From Rhodothermales bacterium (GTDB taxonomy: Bacteria > Bacteroidota > Rhodothermia > Rhodothermales > Bin80), in assembly GCA_022821385.1 (NCBI GenBank), contig JAJEDR010000048.1, positions 1 to 64,000 on the forward strand: 64,000 nt of DNA, given 5' to 3'. Position 1 is the first letter of the stretch. The number at the start of each line of letters is the position of its first letter. Below are positions 53,551 through 63,501 of the stretch, piece after piece. Both the position numbers and the translations under genes were made by a program. The notes beneath the pieces were generated by a model that was not told the DNA's origin, did no database searches, and saw only the letters and a list, made by a program, of their open reading frames with translations.

Positions 53551-55635
53551 ATGGGTACAATGAATCGCATGCGGGAGAACACAGGCGTGGTCCTGTGGGT
53601 TCTCGTGATCTCCTTCGGTGGCCTGTGGGTGCTCCAGGACTCTGGCGTTTTCGATACTATCGGCACGGATCCCCTGGGCAAAGTCATCATCGTTGATGGC
53701 GATCCCATTACCCGCGAAGTTTACAGTCGGCAACTGGAAGCGCAACTTGAGCAGGTCAGGCGAACCAGTAACGGCAACGTAACACCGCAGCAATTGGAGC
53801 TTGAACGTGAACGAGCCTTCAATGCTTTGGTGGAAAACAGTCTGCGCGAACACGTGATGGACGATATCGGCGTTACAGTCAGTGACGCCGAGGTCAGAGA
53901 GCTGATCCTTGGCGAAAACCCCCACTGGATCATAAGCCAGAATTTCTCTGACGGCGCCGGCGGCATCAACCGTGCACTTCTACAAAACGTTATCGACGAT
54001 CCTGCGCAGCAGCAGACACTGATTCAGATAGAACAGTTTATTCGGCTTTCGCGCCGCGAACAGCGGTTTAATAAACTTCTGGAGGACTCAGAACGCGTTT
54101 CGGAGGCGGATGCGAGATGGCAGTGGAGACTGCAGCAAAAAAGTGCTGATGCTGAATTTTTCCTCCTGCAGTATGCGGATGTACCTGATTCTTTAGTTTC
54201 CGTAACCGACCGCGATGTATCGCGATATTATTCAGATAATCGCGAAGACTATGCACGTGAGCGCCTGTACTCGATTCAGATTGCATCGCTGTCGCGGCTA
54301 CCTGCAAGCGAGGATACCCTTGCGATCATGCGAGAACTTGAACGCCTGCAGCAGGGACTTGAAGAAGCTGAAAACGATTCGTTATTCCTTGCTCAGTCAG
54401 GGAGTGAAATTGTCTGGTCAGACAATTTTCGTGGCGCTTCGACCTTGGCACCCGAAATAGCGAGCGAATTGTTTGAACAGGGTGACGTGCCCCAGGTCGG
54501 TGACGTAATCGGACCCGTGATCGTGAACGGTCAGGCACAGCTCATCAAAGTCACCGACACACGCCCCGCAGAAGACACGTATGTCCGGGCCCGTCACATT
54601 CTCCTGAACGATAAAGAAAACCCGGCCGCATTACAGGATATCCGGAGGAGAATACAGGCCGGTGAGGATTTTGCCGCGGTTGCCGCACAAATGAGTGACG
54701 ATCCCGGCAGTGGCACCAATGGCGGAGACCTGGGGTGGTTTGGGCCTGGCAGAATGGTGGCGCCCTTTGAGGAGGCTGCCTTCGGTGCGAATATCGGAAC
54801 CCTTGTCGGCCCGGTCGAAACAGATTTTGGCTTACATCTGATTGAAGTGAACCACCGCGCAACCGTGGATGTGCAACTGGCACAACTGGCGTACACCATT
54901 GACGCTTCTGTTGCAACGCTTAACAATATCCAGGAATCATTGGAAGACTTAGCCTACTACGCCGACGAGGAAGGGGATTTCGTGGGCGAGGCCACCCGGC
55001 GAAACATTGAACTCCAGGTCTTGCAGGTCCAGGACGGGCAGACGGCGATCCCCGGATTTGGTCAGAGTTTTGCGATGGAGGCTTTTCTTCGTGATTCAGA
55101 TGTCGGAGAGATAAGCCCCGTTATTGAGCTTGATGAGGTGGCTCTCGTGGTCCAAGTGGTTGACATTGAAGAAGCCGGATATGAGCCGTTTGAAACAGTT
55201 GAACTCCAGGTAAGACAGCTAGCCCTCCTCCAGAAAAAGCGCAATTACCAGGTTGCCCGACTAAACGAAGCATATGAGTCTGGCGGATACGATGGTCTTG
55301 CTGATGCACTCGGCGTTACTCCACAAATTGCATCCGGTGTATCATTCCAGAATCCCATCATTAGCGGATTAGGACGAGATTATCTTTTTGTTGGTATAGT
55401 GCTGGGCCTGGAAGCTGAAGGAGATTCCGGCGTGATCGAAGGGGAGAATGGTACTTATGTGGTGCGCGTAACAGATGTATTTGAACCAGCCGAGATCTCA
55501 GACGACGAAATAAGCAGCCTGAAAGCTAACCTGTCCAGAGAGCAGCAGACCGCCATGCTCAGGGATTGGATCTCCTCGCTGCGTGAATCCGCCAAAATTG
55601 AAGATTTACGAACGGATCTACTTCCTCAACAGTAG
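53551..55635 (+). CDS. PpiD/SurA-like periplasmic peptidyl-prolyl isomerase
   Basis: A 694-residue folding factor for envelope proteins. The N-terminus has a single membrane anchor (TGVVLWVLVISFGGLWVLQ) as in PpiD. It is followed by a SurA-N-like helical chaperone region (about 50-170; LEQVRRTSNGNVTPQQLELERERAF) and one parvulin domain (about 343-440; YVRARHILLN, DDPGSGTNGGDLGWFGPGRM, VGPVETDFGLHLIEV). The C-terminal third is another chaperone-like region. It acts at the outer face of the inner membrane. It follows rpmA on the same strand and converges with the cystathionine synthase gene. Confidence 0.92.
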   Translation: MGTMNRMRENTGVVLWVLVISFGGLWVLQDSGVFDTIGTDPLGKVIIVDGDPITREVYSRQLEAQLEQVRRTSNGNVTPQQLELERERAFNALVENSLREHVMDDIGVTVSDAEVRELILGENPHWIISQNFSDGAGGINRALLQNVIDDPAQQQTLIQIEQFIRLSRREQRFNKLLEDSERVSEADARWQWRLQQKSADAEFFLLQYADVPDSLVSVTDRDVSRYYSDNREDYARERLYSIQIASLSRLPASEDTLAIMRELERLQQGLEEAENDSLFLAQSGSEIVWSDNFRGASTLAPEIASELFEQGDVPQVGDVIGPVIVNGQAQLIKVTDTRPAEDTYVRARHILLNDKENPAALQDIRRRIQAGEDFAAVAAQMSDDPGSGTNGGDLGWFGPGRMVAPFEEAAFGANIGTLVGPVETDFGLHLIEVNHRATVDVQLAQLAYTIDASVATLNNIQESLEDLAYYADEEGDFVGEATRRNIELQVLQVQDGQTAIPGFGQSFAMEAFLRDSDVGEISPVIELDEVALVVQVVDIEEAGYEPFETVELQVRQLALLQKKRNYQVARLNEAYESGGYDGLADALGVTPQIASGVSFQNPIISGLGRDYLFVGIVLGLEAEGDSGVIEGENGTYVVRVTDVFEPAEISDDEISSLKANLSREQQTAMLRDWISSLRESAKIEDLRTDLLPQQ

Positions 55636-55678
55636 GCCTGCGTGAGTTCTGACAAGCAGTCGGATCGTGACTAATCCT

Positions 55679-56824
55679 CTAAATCTGACTGAGCGCCCGC
55701 TCCAGGTCCTCCAGCAAGTCCTCAGGGTCCTCAATTCCGACAGATAACCGAACCAGATTATCCGTCACTCCTAGCCGGGCCCGCTCTTCTGAGCTAAGTG
55801 CACCATGTGACATGGTCGCCGGATGTCCTGCAAGGCTTTCTACCCCACCAAGGCTCTCTGCGAAAGCGAATACACGCAGCGATCGCAGTACCCTCCTCGC
55901 CTCGCTTGATGAGGATGTCTTGAGCGTCATGGACAGCATGCCGCCAAAATCATTCATTTGTGACTTAGCCAAGACATGTCCTGGATGCGATTCCAGTCCA
56001 GGGTAGTTAACCTGTACTACCTTGGGATTTCCGTCCAGATACGCTGCGATCTTTCGAGCATTAGTGCAATGACGCTCCATTCGGATGTGAAGAGTTTTTG
56101 TGCCTCGAAGCGCCAAAAAACAATCCATCGGCCCAGGAATCGCTCCCACACATTTGACCTGGAACCGTAGATGCTCCGCCCATTTCTGACTGTTGGTACA
56201 AACGACACCTCCAACGATATCCGAGTGGCCACCCAGGTATTTTGTCGTTGAATGCAGGACCATATCTGCCCCTAAAGAAAGTGGTTGCTGCAAGTATGGC
56301 GAGGCGAACGTATTATCAACAACTACGGCCGCCCCAACCGATTGCGCACACGCACAAACTGCGCTAAGGTCAACAATCTGGATCAATGGATTTGTCGGAG
56401 ATTCGACCCAGATTACTTTCGTCTGAGAAGTAACTGCCTGCACAAGCACATCTACTCTTGTCAGGTCAGTAAAGGTAACACGTACACCCATCGGAGCCAG
56501 CACCAGCTTCAGATAGCGATAGTTGCCTCCATACATGTCCTCTGAGGCAACAATATGATCCCCCGGACGCAATGCTCGCAGAATTGCATCCGTCGCAGAC
56601 ATTCCAGACGCGAAGGCTATGCCATGCGATGCACCTTCCAGACCCGCAAGATTGTTCTCAAGTACTGTCCTTGTTGGATTGGCCGCCCGCCCATATTCGT
56701 ATGCTGTTGTCTCGCCCTCGGGAGGCTGCACGTACGTTGCCGTTTGATATATAGGGGGCATAACTGCCCCGGTTGTCTGGTCCGGGCTCTGGCCAGCGTG
56801 CACAGCCAGCGTTGCAAAACGCAT
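55679..56824 (-). CDS. metB: Cystathionine gamma-synthase/lyase-type PLP enzyme
   Basis: A trans-sulfuration enzyme. ATG 56824 gives the canonical start MRFATLAVHAGQSPDQTTGAV; the frame is open upstream to 57016 across the end of the TPR gene. PLP-site features are GIAFASGMSATDAI, VIWVESPTNPLIQIVD, VVVDNTFASPYLQ (pyridine-ring Asp) and the Lys195 in HSTTKYLGGHSDIVGG; SLGGVESLAGHP is near the end. Whether it acts as a synthase, lyase or O-acetylhomoserine sulfhydrylase is not decided by the motifs. The name metB is a best guess from the cystathionine gamma-synthase-like length and start. Confidence 0.88.
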   Translation of the reverse strand: MRFATLAVHAGQSPDQTTGAVMPPIYQTATYVQPPEGETTAYEYGRAANPTRTVLENNLAGLEGASHGIAFASGMSATDAILRALRPGDHIVASEDMYGGNYRYLKLVLAPMGVRVTFTDLTRVDVLVQAVTSQTKVIWVESPTNPLIQIVDLSAVCACAQSVGAAVVVDNTFASPYLQQPLSLGADMVLHSTTKYLGGHSDIVGGVVCTNSQKWAEHLRFQVKCVGAIPGPMDCFLALRGTKTLHIRMERHCTNARKIAAYLDGNPKVVQVNYPGLESHPGHVLAKSQMNDFGGMLSMTLKTSSSSEARRVLRSLRVFAFAESLGGVESLAGHPATMSHGALSSEERARLGVTDNLVRLSVGIEDPEDLLEDLERALSQI

Positions 56825-56840
56825 GGATTGGATTAGTTGA

Positions 56841-58124
56841 TTAAAAGCGGTCCTCCGATCGCTCGGGCATAGCTCGAGCGCCCTGTCGTTCAGCACAGAT
56901 CCGGGCCTCTTCCGCGCGAGAACGCTGATTGGTCTGCATATACGCCCTGTATAGCGCGTCACATATCTCGCTGGTATCTCCCAGATCACGCTCGACCAGA
57001 TCATTGGCTGCTTCAAAGTATCTGATCGCCTGTCCGAATAACTGCTGCTTCAACTGCCCAAGTTCATCCCTCCGGGTTTCCATCTCAGTAATTTGCTGGG
57101 AGGCGAACCTGCTGCTATTCTGTAATGAGTCTTCCACGGCCTGGTAGCGCTCATCCACACTGAAACCGCTGTTAACGTAGGCCGCCCCAAGGTTGAACAA
57201 CGCATTCGTGTAAGACGAATCAAGGACAACCGCCTCCGACAGCATTTCTATGGCCCTCTCGTAATTCTGCTGGCGCAGTAGCAATGTGCCATAGTTATAG
57301 AGAAATATTTTATTGTCTCTCTCCAATGGATGCACCTCTTCGAAAAAGGACAATGCGGCGTCACTCATATCCGCCATAGCATATGCATTCAGGAGGAGTT
57401 TTCGGATTTCGCCATCGTCTGGATAACGTTCATGTGCTTCGCTGAGCGTCCTGACCGCTTCACGATAATATCCAGGTTGCGCCTGGGGATCTGCCGACTC
57501 AGTTGCGATCAATTCATAGGTCCGCGCCAATTGAATGAACAGCTCGCGACTAGTATGCCCACTGGCAATTGCTGCCTCAAAGGTGTCTGCGGCATCCCGC
57601 GCCATTCCAGCACCGTAGTATGCATAGGCTTCATTTATGAAAGCGTCCATAGAATCTGGGGCCACCATTGAAGCATTCCGAAAACGACGTGCAGCAGCGA
57701 CGAATCCTCTCGCACGTTCCTTTCCACCCAACTGCTCTGCATCCTCATAGATTGCCATCGCCGAGGTGAACTCATTGGCGTAAAGGATGGTAAGCTGTCT
57801 GTCTTTGTGTGAAGCATTAGCGGAATCCAGCATTACAGATTGAGCATAAGCACCAAGTAATTCTCCGATATAGGCCGTTCGCTCGTCCTGGTCATATACG
57901 TCGGGCAACATCTCGAAAATAATATCCCCCTTCAGTATCAACGCATCCAGGTTGTCTGGATTGTTTTCCAAGGCCTTGTTGATGTTGGTTAGTGCGCGAT
58001 CATAGTCCTTGTTTCGCAGATCCAGACGGGCACCTTCAACATTCGGATCGCTCCCACAACCATCGGCGGCTGCAAGAATCAGAACCAGTAGCAACCAGCT
58101 CACAATTGGAAAAATACGTTTCAT
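56841..58124 (-). CDS. TPR-repeat lipoprotein
   Basis: A 427-residue exported protein. Signal MKRIFPIVSWLLLVLILAAADGC with a terminal Cys as a lipobox. TPR motifs cover the mature part (ARLDLRNKDYDRALTNINKALENN is the first; YNYGTLLLRQQNYERAIEML a later one); about seven by eye, with a coiled-coil-like segment near residue 340-370. It lies between dapF and metB on the same strand, 16 bases before metB. Function unknown; scaffold role inferred. Confidence 0.85.
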   Translation of the reverse strand: MKRIFPIVSWLLLVLILAAADGCGSDPNVEGARLDLRNKDYDRALTNINKALENNPDNLDALILKGDIIFEMLPDVYDQDERTAYIGELLGAYAQSVMLDSANASHKDRQLTILYANEFTSAMAIYEDAEQLGGKERARGFVAAARRFRNASMVAPDSMDAFINEAYAYYGAGMARDAADTFEAAIASGHTSRELFIQLARTYELIATESADPQAQPGYYREAVRTLSEAHERYPDDGEIRKLLLNAYAMADMSDAALSFFEEVHPLERDNKIFLYNYGTLLLRQQNYERAIEMLSEAVVLDSSYTNALFNLGAAYVNSGFSVDERYQAVEDSLQNSSRFASQQITEMETRRDELGQLKQQLFGQAIRYFEAANDLVERDLGDTSEICDALYRAYMQTNQRSRAEEARICAERQGARAMPERSEDRF

Positions 58125-58157
58125 CTTAAAGAGGGGATTCAGTTGTCGGAGGTAGCC

Positions 58158-59045
58158 TTACTCAGTTACGCAAGTATCTGGAATGTGTTGCCGTTTCAGA
58201 TCAGGAAACACAAACTCCATTGAACCACGGTAAACCTTGTCAACAGGTCCTTCCAGATATACTCGATCCGTTTCCAAACCAACTTTGAGCACGCCGCCTG
58301 GCATCTGTACAGTATAGACATCCGAAACAAGCAGGCCTGATTTTTGCGCAACCACTGCACTTGCGATGGCACCTGTTCCACAGGCAAGGGTTTCCGCTTC
58401 AACACCCTTCTCGTATGTGCGCACCTGCAACCGTCTGCTGTCGGCATTGGAGTCAACAGCCACAAAATTCACGTTAACTCCTTTAGGCCCAAGGTTCGGA
58501 TCATTGCGGAGTGCGGCCCCCCATCTGTTCAACGGCAGTTGATTTACATTGTCCACAAGGCATACCAGATGTTCGGTGCCCGGCCACAGATAATGTACAG
58601 AACGGATTCCATTCGGTATCTGATTCGCTAAGTTTGGGGCGTCATGGTAGTTCTGAGGGGCATCCAGGTAGATGCGAGCGGAGGCGTCCTCTTCACCGAG
58701 AATATGTACTTCGCATAATCCCGAGATAGTCTGCATGCATGCAATCCTCTTGTTAAAGCCGCTCTCGTGTGCAAATAGGGCCAGGCAACGTGCCCCATTG
58801 CCGCACATGGTACCTTCGCTGCCGTCCGCATTGACATAAATCATTCTATAATCGGCCTCAGCGTGCGTCGAAGCAGCCAGTGCCAGGACTCCGTCCGCAC
58901 CGATACCAGTCCGCCTGGGACAAAATTGCCGCGCTAGCATGGATAATTCCGGGAGGGAAAACTCATAGAACCGATTGTCCAGCACGATGAAGTCATTACC
59001 TGCACCATTCATTTTGGTGAATTCTACAATCAGGGCACGCTTCAT
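58158..59045 (-). CDS. dapF: Diaminopimelate epimerase
   Basis: Converts LL- to meso-diaminopimelate for peptidoglycan and lysine synthesis. The two catalytic cysteines are present: Cys81 in GTMCGNGARCLALF and Cys222 in ETLACGTGAIAS. VEFTKMNGAGNDFIVLDN at the start and the RTGIGADGVL segment are canonical. The 295-residue length is normal. The start MKRALIVEFTK has seven residues more than the shortest homologues. It is divergent from the phoH-like gene, with 70 bases between. Confidence 0.95.
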   Translation of the reverse strand: MKRALIVEFTKMNGAGNDFIVLDNRFYEFSLPELSMLARQFCPRRTGIGADGVLALAASTHAEADYRMIYVNADGSEGTMCGNGARCLALFAHESGFNKRIACMQTISGLCEVHILGEEDASARIYLDAPQNYHDAPNLANQIPNGIRSVHYLWPGTEHLVCLVDNVNQLPLNRWGAALRNDPNLGPKGVNVNFVAVDSNADSRRLQVRTYEKGVEAETLACGTGAIASAVVAQKSGLLVSDVYTVQMPGGVLKVGLETDRVYLEGPVDKVYRGSMEFVFPDLKRQHIPDTCVTE

Positions 59046-59115
59046 TTGGCACTTTTGTACTTCAGGTCAGTTTGATACGGGAAGGGTACACCCGCCGGCA
59101 CCGACATCATAACAA

Positions 59116-60060
59116 TTGGCAGAAACTACACTCACGCTTGATCACACCGATCCCCTTTTACTCTTCGGCACGCATGACGTGCACTTGAGACGGATCGAGG
59201 CTGCCTTCCCGGACACTAAAATCATTGCGCGAAATAATCAGGTTCGCCTTTGTGGTCCCAGCGCTACGCTTGACTCAATTGTGCACGCATTTGACGAATT
59301 GGCTTCCGTTGCGGGCCGTAATGGAGCAGTGACCGCAGGAGATCTGGACACCATACTAGCGATGGCAACCGCAAACCCCCGCCAGTCCAATAAGAAAGTG
59401 GGGACTGTGGTGTTATATACACCATCAGGGGGAATGATCAGGACAAAAACCCCTGGACAAGCCAGATTGCTTGAGGCTTCGCACAAAAATGATATTGTGT
59501 TTGCAATCGGCCCGGCAGGTACCGGAAAAACTTATATGGCTGTTGCACTTGCAGTAGCAGCATTGAAAGCCAGAAAAGTTAAACGCATCGTTCTATGCCG
59601 GCCTGCTGTTGAGGCCGGGGAACGGCTTGGCTTTCTGCCTGGTGACTTTCGCGATAAGGTTGATCCTTACTTGCGCCCCTTGTACGATGCACTGGAAGAA
59701 TTCTTGCCAACAGAAAAACTTACCACGCATCTGGAGGATCATGTTATAGAAATTGTCCCCCTGGCCTTTATGCGCGGCCGTACCCTGAATTCCTCGTTTG
59801 TTATTCTGGATGAAGCCCAGAACGCAACAGCAGTACAGATGAAGATGTTTCTCACACGATTGGGGGTGAGCAGCCAAACCATTATTACCGGAGATATCAC
59901 ACAAATAGATCTCCAGGACGCCCAGCAGAGTGGGCTAGTCGAGGCTCAGTCTATCCTCCACGATATCAGAGGTATTGAATTCGTGTATTTCAGCAAGATT
60001 GATGTGGTACGACACAGCCTGGTCAAAGCTATCGTTGATGCCTATGAGCGCAACACCTGA
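59116..60060 (+). CDS. PhoH-like ATPase
   Basis: A 314-residue cytoplasmic ATPase of the PhoH-like family (YbeZ type), linked to RNA metabolism and ribosome maturation in other bacteria. The start is a TTG at 59116, as a stop codon lies in frame at 59110. The N-terminus has a KH-like region (VHLRRIEAAFPDTKIIARNNQV). Walker A is GPAGTGKTYMAVALAVAAL, Walker B region SFVILDEAQNAT, and FLTRLGVSSQTIITGDITQIDL follows. The usual neighbour ybeY is not seen. Confidence 0.93.
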   Translation: MAETTLTLDHTDPLLLFGTHDVHLRRIEAAFPDTKIIARNNQVRLCGPSATLDSIVHAFDELASVAGRNGAVTAGDLDTILAMATANPRQSNKKVGTVVLYTPSGGMIRTKTPGQARLLEASHKNDIVFAIGPAGTGKTYMAVALAVAALKARKVKRIVLCRPAVEAGERLGFLPGDFRDKVDPYLRPLYDALEEFLPTEKLTTHLEDHVIEIVPLAFMRGRTLNSSFVILDEAQNATAVQMKMFLTRLGVSSQTIITGDITQIDLQDAQQSGLVEAQSILHDIRGIEFVYFSKIDVVRHSLVKAIVDAYERNT

Positions 60061-60208
60061 TTATACCTAGTGGAATCCCAAGCCTATACGGATTCTCACA
60101 GTTTTATAGGATGTGCTTCACACGTAACGCAGAAACCAGTGACTGGCGACAATTTTGGCGTCAAGATCCCACAGCGAACTCCCGGGCATAACCAGCCAAA
60201 TCTTCGTT

Positions 60209-61369
60209 TTAATCTGATCGAAGAAATGTCAGATCGAGACGGACGCTCACTTCCGTTCCACTGGTGGACTTCAACAGCACTGCGCCCTCGTCTAAACCCG
60301 TACTAATCGTTTCAACACGATCAAAATCCTCTGGGATTTCGGCAACAGCCATTATGTAGCGTACATCCATGGGAGCCGCGATATCCAGATGAAAACAAGT
60401 GGCGTGACCTTGATCCGCAAGAAAATTACTTTCAACAGACTGCAATAAACCGTAGTGAAAGAATGAAGTCACTTCCTCCAGACCCATCACACCCGTATGC
60501 CGCCCATTCCAAGGCGGGTAGTGGCGGCCACCATTGGAGAGCCAGAAAACTGTCTGTTTCAGAACTAGGGGATCCTTCAGAGCAAGCCATACATACCCTT
60601 CCCCTGGAAATGTCACGGCCGTCCAGGCAAAGTCGACCGAAGGATCGGAAACAAGCATAACCAGATCTTCATAGCCTTTTCGGGCAGGATAGCGGCGCAG
60701 ATCGGTTGATTGACCCGTGATCGTAGGGACATCCGCCAGCGAAGAAAAGGACGTCCCGGGCTCCAATAGCGAGTACCCTTGATTCTCGGGCAGTTCGATG
60801 GGCTGCGGTGCCGTTTGCGCATATAGGAACGGGCTGGTCGTAACAACACCACTTCCAGGTGTATCTGGGAACTTGAGCATGGCGTGATGCCCCAAGCTCA
60901 TGGGACCCTTCATGCCAGATATAAGGTGGCGAACATAGACTGCATGATGTCCGCTGCACAGGGAGATCCATTTGTCTACATGCCCCGGGCGGACCGAATT
61001 GTCGAGTGAGGTCTGGAGTGTCACCGTATCCCCCACCTGGCGCATGCTTTCGAATTTCCACAAGCTGTTTGCAGTCTCGCCATGTGGAGGATGATTTTCG
61101 CCCTGGAACACCTCATCATTAGCCCCAAATGGCATACAGAAAAAATCACCTCGAAGCACCTTCAGAACAGGGGGAAGTTCTTCATCCGTGTCTTCCTCGG
61201 CCCAGGGACACAACGCATAAGGAGCTATTGTACGATCCCCAAAATGAAACAGGATTGGACCGAGATGACCACCCTGCTGCGTGAGATAAGCCTCCACAGA
61301 GGAGGTGGCCAAATGCCAGGAGGCCTGCCCACAAACGGTGCGGGTATCATGGGTAAAAACAGGATTCAT
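60209..61369 (-). CDS. Unassigned protein, possibly mutarotase-like, in sugar-acid operon
   Basis: A 386-residue soluble protein. ATG 61369 overlaps the stop of the SMP-30 gene by 4 bases (ATGA) and is preferred to the GTG at 61384. HGETANSLWKFE and LRGDFFCMPFGANDE, with HHAVYVRHLISG, recall galactose-mutarotase-like folds that bind sugars (His and Asp/Glu residues in a beta-sandwich), but the match is too weak for a firm name. It has no signal peptide. It is the last gene of a coupled operon with a glucarate dehydratase-like enolase and a lactonase, which suggests an aldose or sugar-acid epimerase or binding role (inference). Confidence 0.6.
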   Translation of the reverse strand: MNPVFTHDTRTVCGQASWHLATSSVEAYLTQQGGHLGPILFHFGDRTIAPYALCPWAEEDTDEELPPVLKVLRGDFFCMPFGANDEVFQGENHPPHGETANSLWKFESMRQVGDTVTLQTSLDNSVRPGHVDKWISLCSGHHAVYVRHLISGMKGPMSLGHHAMLKFPDTPGSGVVTTSPFLYAQTAPQPIELPENQGYSLLEPGTSFSSLADVPTITGQSTDLRRYPARKGYEDLVMLVSDPSVDFAWTAVTFPGEGYVWLALKDPLVLKQTVFWLSNGGRHYPPWNGRHTGVMGLEEVTSFFHYGLLQSVESNFLADQGHATCFHLDIAAPMDVRYIMAVAEIPEDFDRVETISTGLDEGAVLLKSTSGTEVSVRLDLTFLRSD

Positions 61370-62277
61370 CTCAATGGATGGCACGCCAATCTAGCCCCTT
61401 CAACTCCTAAATCTATTCGTGTAAGATGCCACCGCCCAAGGTTAGCAGTAAAGAGTTGATCAAATCCAGAACCTCCAAACGCAATGTTTGTGGGGTTGGA
61501 CAATGTATGAGCTTCCCAGTCGTCCATCAGAAGCTCCACTGCACCATCGGGCATGACACGATAGAGGTGATTGGGCGCATAACATGACACATACAGGTTG
61601 CCCGCTGCATCAAATGCAAGGCCGTCAGGCACTGTTCTCGGAAGCCTGGCGAACAATGTGCGGTTGCCTGCACGTCCATCTGGTGCCACCTCAATCCGCT
61701 CTACACTCGCGTCAAAGCTGCACACTACATACAGGGCTTCTCCCCCTGGAGAAAGGGCAAGACCATTAGCAAAATTGAATGGGCCTTGGTGCCAAACCTG
61801 TCCACGGCCGCTATGATCAGCATCGAATCGTAGAATACGCCCGTCAACCTGCCGAAAGGTACCGCTGTCCGAAACATAAAGCGTACCGTCGCGGGCAAAT
61901 GTGGCATAGTTTGGAATCTTGAACTGGTCCCCTCCACCTGCCCCTCCAGCAAACTCGGATAACAAACCCGAACCGGGATCTAGCCGCCAGACACACCGAT
62001 TAAGCAAATCGCAAGCTGCAAGCCACTCAGCATTAGGACTAAAGGCAAGTCCAAGAATGAATCCACCAGTATTTGCCACTTCAACCATCTCTTCTCCATC
62101 GGAGGAAATCCGGTAAATCTGCCCCGCTTCACCCCCTGCCCATATTGATCCATCCGGGTGCACGGCAAGCCCCTCAGGATGATCAAGCCCTTCATAGAAG
62201 ACGGATGCCTTCTCAATCGGCAACAGTGCACTGCTACACATATCTCCAGAAGATTTTGTCCTTGCCGTCAGGTTCAC
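61366..62277 (-). CDS. SMP-30/gluconolactonase/LRE-family lactonase
   Basis: A 303-residue six-bladed propeller that opens sugar lactones with a divalent metal. Start GTG 62277 lies 3 bases after the upstream stop; ATG 62241 (MCSSALLPIEKASVF) is an alternative. Metal-site and family motifs are HPEGLAVHPDGSIWAGGE, NYATFARDGTLYVSDSG, FANGLALSPGGEALYVV and DGLAFDAAGNLYVSCYAPN, with the expected Glu, Asn and Asp positions. In sugar-acid pathways the enzyme acts on the lactone made by a dehydrogenase, here plausibly the SDR encoded at the start of the run. Confidence 0.92.
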   Translation of the reverse strand: MNLTARTKSSGDMCSSALLPIEKASVFYEGLDHPEGLAVHPDGSIWAGGEAGQIYRISSDGEEMVEVANTGGFILGLAFSPNAEWLAACDLLNRCVWRLDPGSGLLSEFAGGAGGGDQFKIPNYATFARDGTLYVSDSGTFRQVDGRILRFDADHSGRGQVWHQGPFNFANGLALSPGGEALYVVCSFDASVERIEVAPDGRAGNRTLFARLPRTVPDGLAFDAAGNLYVSCYAPNHLYRVMPDGAVELLMDDWEAHTLSNPTNIAFGGSGFDQLFTANLGRWHLTRIDLGVEGARLACHPLR

Positions 62278-62280
62278 ACA

Positions 62281-63501
62281 TCACAGATCCGGTTTGGCCC
62301 AACGTGTCTCCGGCCAGATACTGAACCAATCCGGACGCCGCGGATCACGATCGTACGGGTATGGGCCCAGTTCTTTGTATAGCTCAGTGTAGCGGAGCAC
62401 CCTGTCACGATCAAGCTCAATCCCTAAGCCTGGTCCATCGGGCACAGCAATGAACCCGTCAACATATGGCATTCTGCCACCTACGATAATGTCATCAGTC
62501 AGATGATGGTAGTGGGCGTCCGCGGCAAAAGTCAGATTAGGCAGAGCAGCACCCAGATGCAGCATCGTGGCAAGTTGTATACCAAGCTCACCAGAACTGT
62601 GAACGGCTACGCCTCGCTGAAATGTATTGCATACCACACCCGCTTTCCACGCCTGGCGTAAGCCTCCCCAAAACGTAGTATCCAGCAAAATAACGTCAAC
62701 GGCATTGGTGTGGATGCATGCGGCCAATTGCTCGAAATTAACCACCACGGTATTCGTAGCTGTTGGTATGCGAACAAATTCACGGACACGACGCATCCCT
62801 TCCATACCCCAGCACGGATCCTCGTAATAATCATTATTCAGATCCTCAATGGCCTGGCCCACGCGGACTGCCTCTTCCACAGTCCATACCGCATTGGGAT
62901 CTATACGAACGCGGTGGTTGGGGAAAGCGGCCGCAAGCGCCCGAAAAACTTCCAGTTCGTGGTCTGGATGGAAGACACCCGCTTTAAGCTTATGTGTAGT
63001 AAACCCATGCTGCTCTACCAACGATTGTGCCTGCCGGACCATAGCATCAGGCATTTCCTCTCCACCCTGTCCGGTATCTTCGTTGGGATAGCGGAAAAAC
63101 AAGTACGATGCAAACGGTACCTTTTCGCGAAGGGCTCCACCTAATAAATCACACGCCCGAATACCGAGGCGTTTACCAACAATATCTATACAGGCGAACT
63201 CAATCGCCGCATGGATCTGGGTTCGATTATTGTAGAGCGACGCAGTTGGGTTGCAAATCTTCCAATACAGTGCCTCCAACTGCATTGGATTGTGTCCGAC
63301 AAGGTGCGTTTTCAGGCCTCTGATTGCAGCTTCTGCGGATTCGCCTCCACCGCCCATCTCACCCAAACCGGTGATCCCTTCGTCGGTCTCCACCTCCACA
63401 ATAGTCCGCACAAAACGCCCCCAGTGCGCTCCCGCCGCGTGACGCAGTGGAGCTTCCAGTGGGACGGTAACCGTCGTCGCCTTGATATCGCTGATTTTCA
63501 C
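62281..63501 (-). CDS. Glucarate dehydratase-family enolase-superfamily enzyme
   Basis: A 406-residue member of the enolase superfamily, glucarate dehydratase-like. The start is GTG 63501, overlapping the stop of the SDR gene (GTGA). Acid/base and metal residues: K-L-K at 171-173 (THKLKAG), Asp201 (RIDPNAVW), Glu227 (YEDPCWG), Asn250 (ATNTVVVN), Asp274 (LLDTTFWGG) and His301 ([10 protein letters not shown]). The pattern D/E/N plus His301 fits the glucarate dehydratase family, which dehydrates hexaric or related sugar acids. The precise sugar acid is unclear. Confidence 0.92.
   Translation of the reverse strand: MKISDIKATTVTVPLEAPLRHAAGAHWGRFVRTIVEVETDEGITGLGEMGGGGESAEAAIRGLKTHLVGHNPMQLEALYWKICNPTASLYNNRTQIHAAIEFACIDIVGKRLGIRACDLLGGALREKVPFASYLFFRYPNEDTGQGGEEMPDAMVRQAQSLVEQHGFTTHKLKAGVFHPDHELEVFRALAAAFPNHRVRIDPNAVWTVEEAVRVGQAIEDLNNDYYEDPCWGMEGMRRVREFVRIPTATNTVVVNFEQLAACIHTNAVDVILLDTTFWGGLRQAWKAGVVCNTFQRGVAVHSSGELGIQLATMLHLGAALPNLTFAADAHYHHLTDDIIVGGRMPYVDGFIAVPDGPGLGIELDRDRVLRYTELYKELGPYPYDRDPRRPDWFSIWPETRWAKPDL

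Noticed and set aside
55679-57016. Long N-terminal extension of the cystathionine synthase-like enzyme
   Set aside because: The extra 64 residues overlap the TPR gene's end and do not resemble the family; ATG 56824 fits the canonical start.
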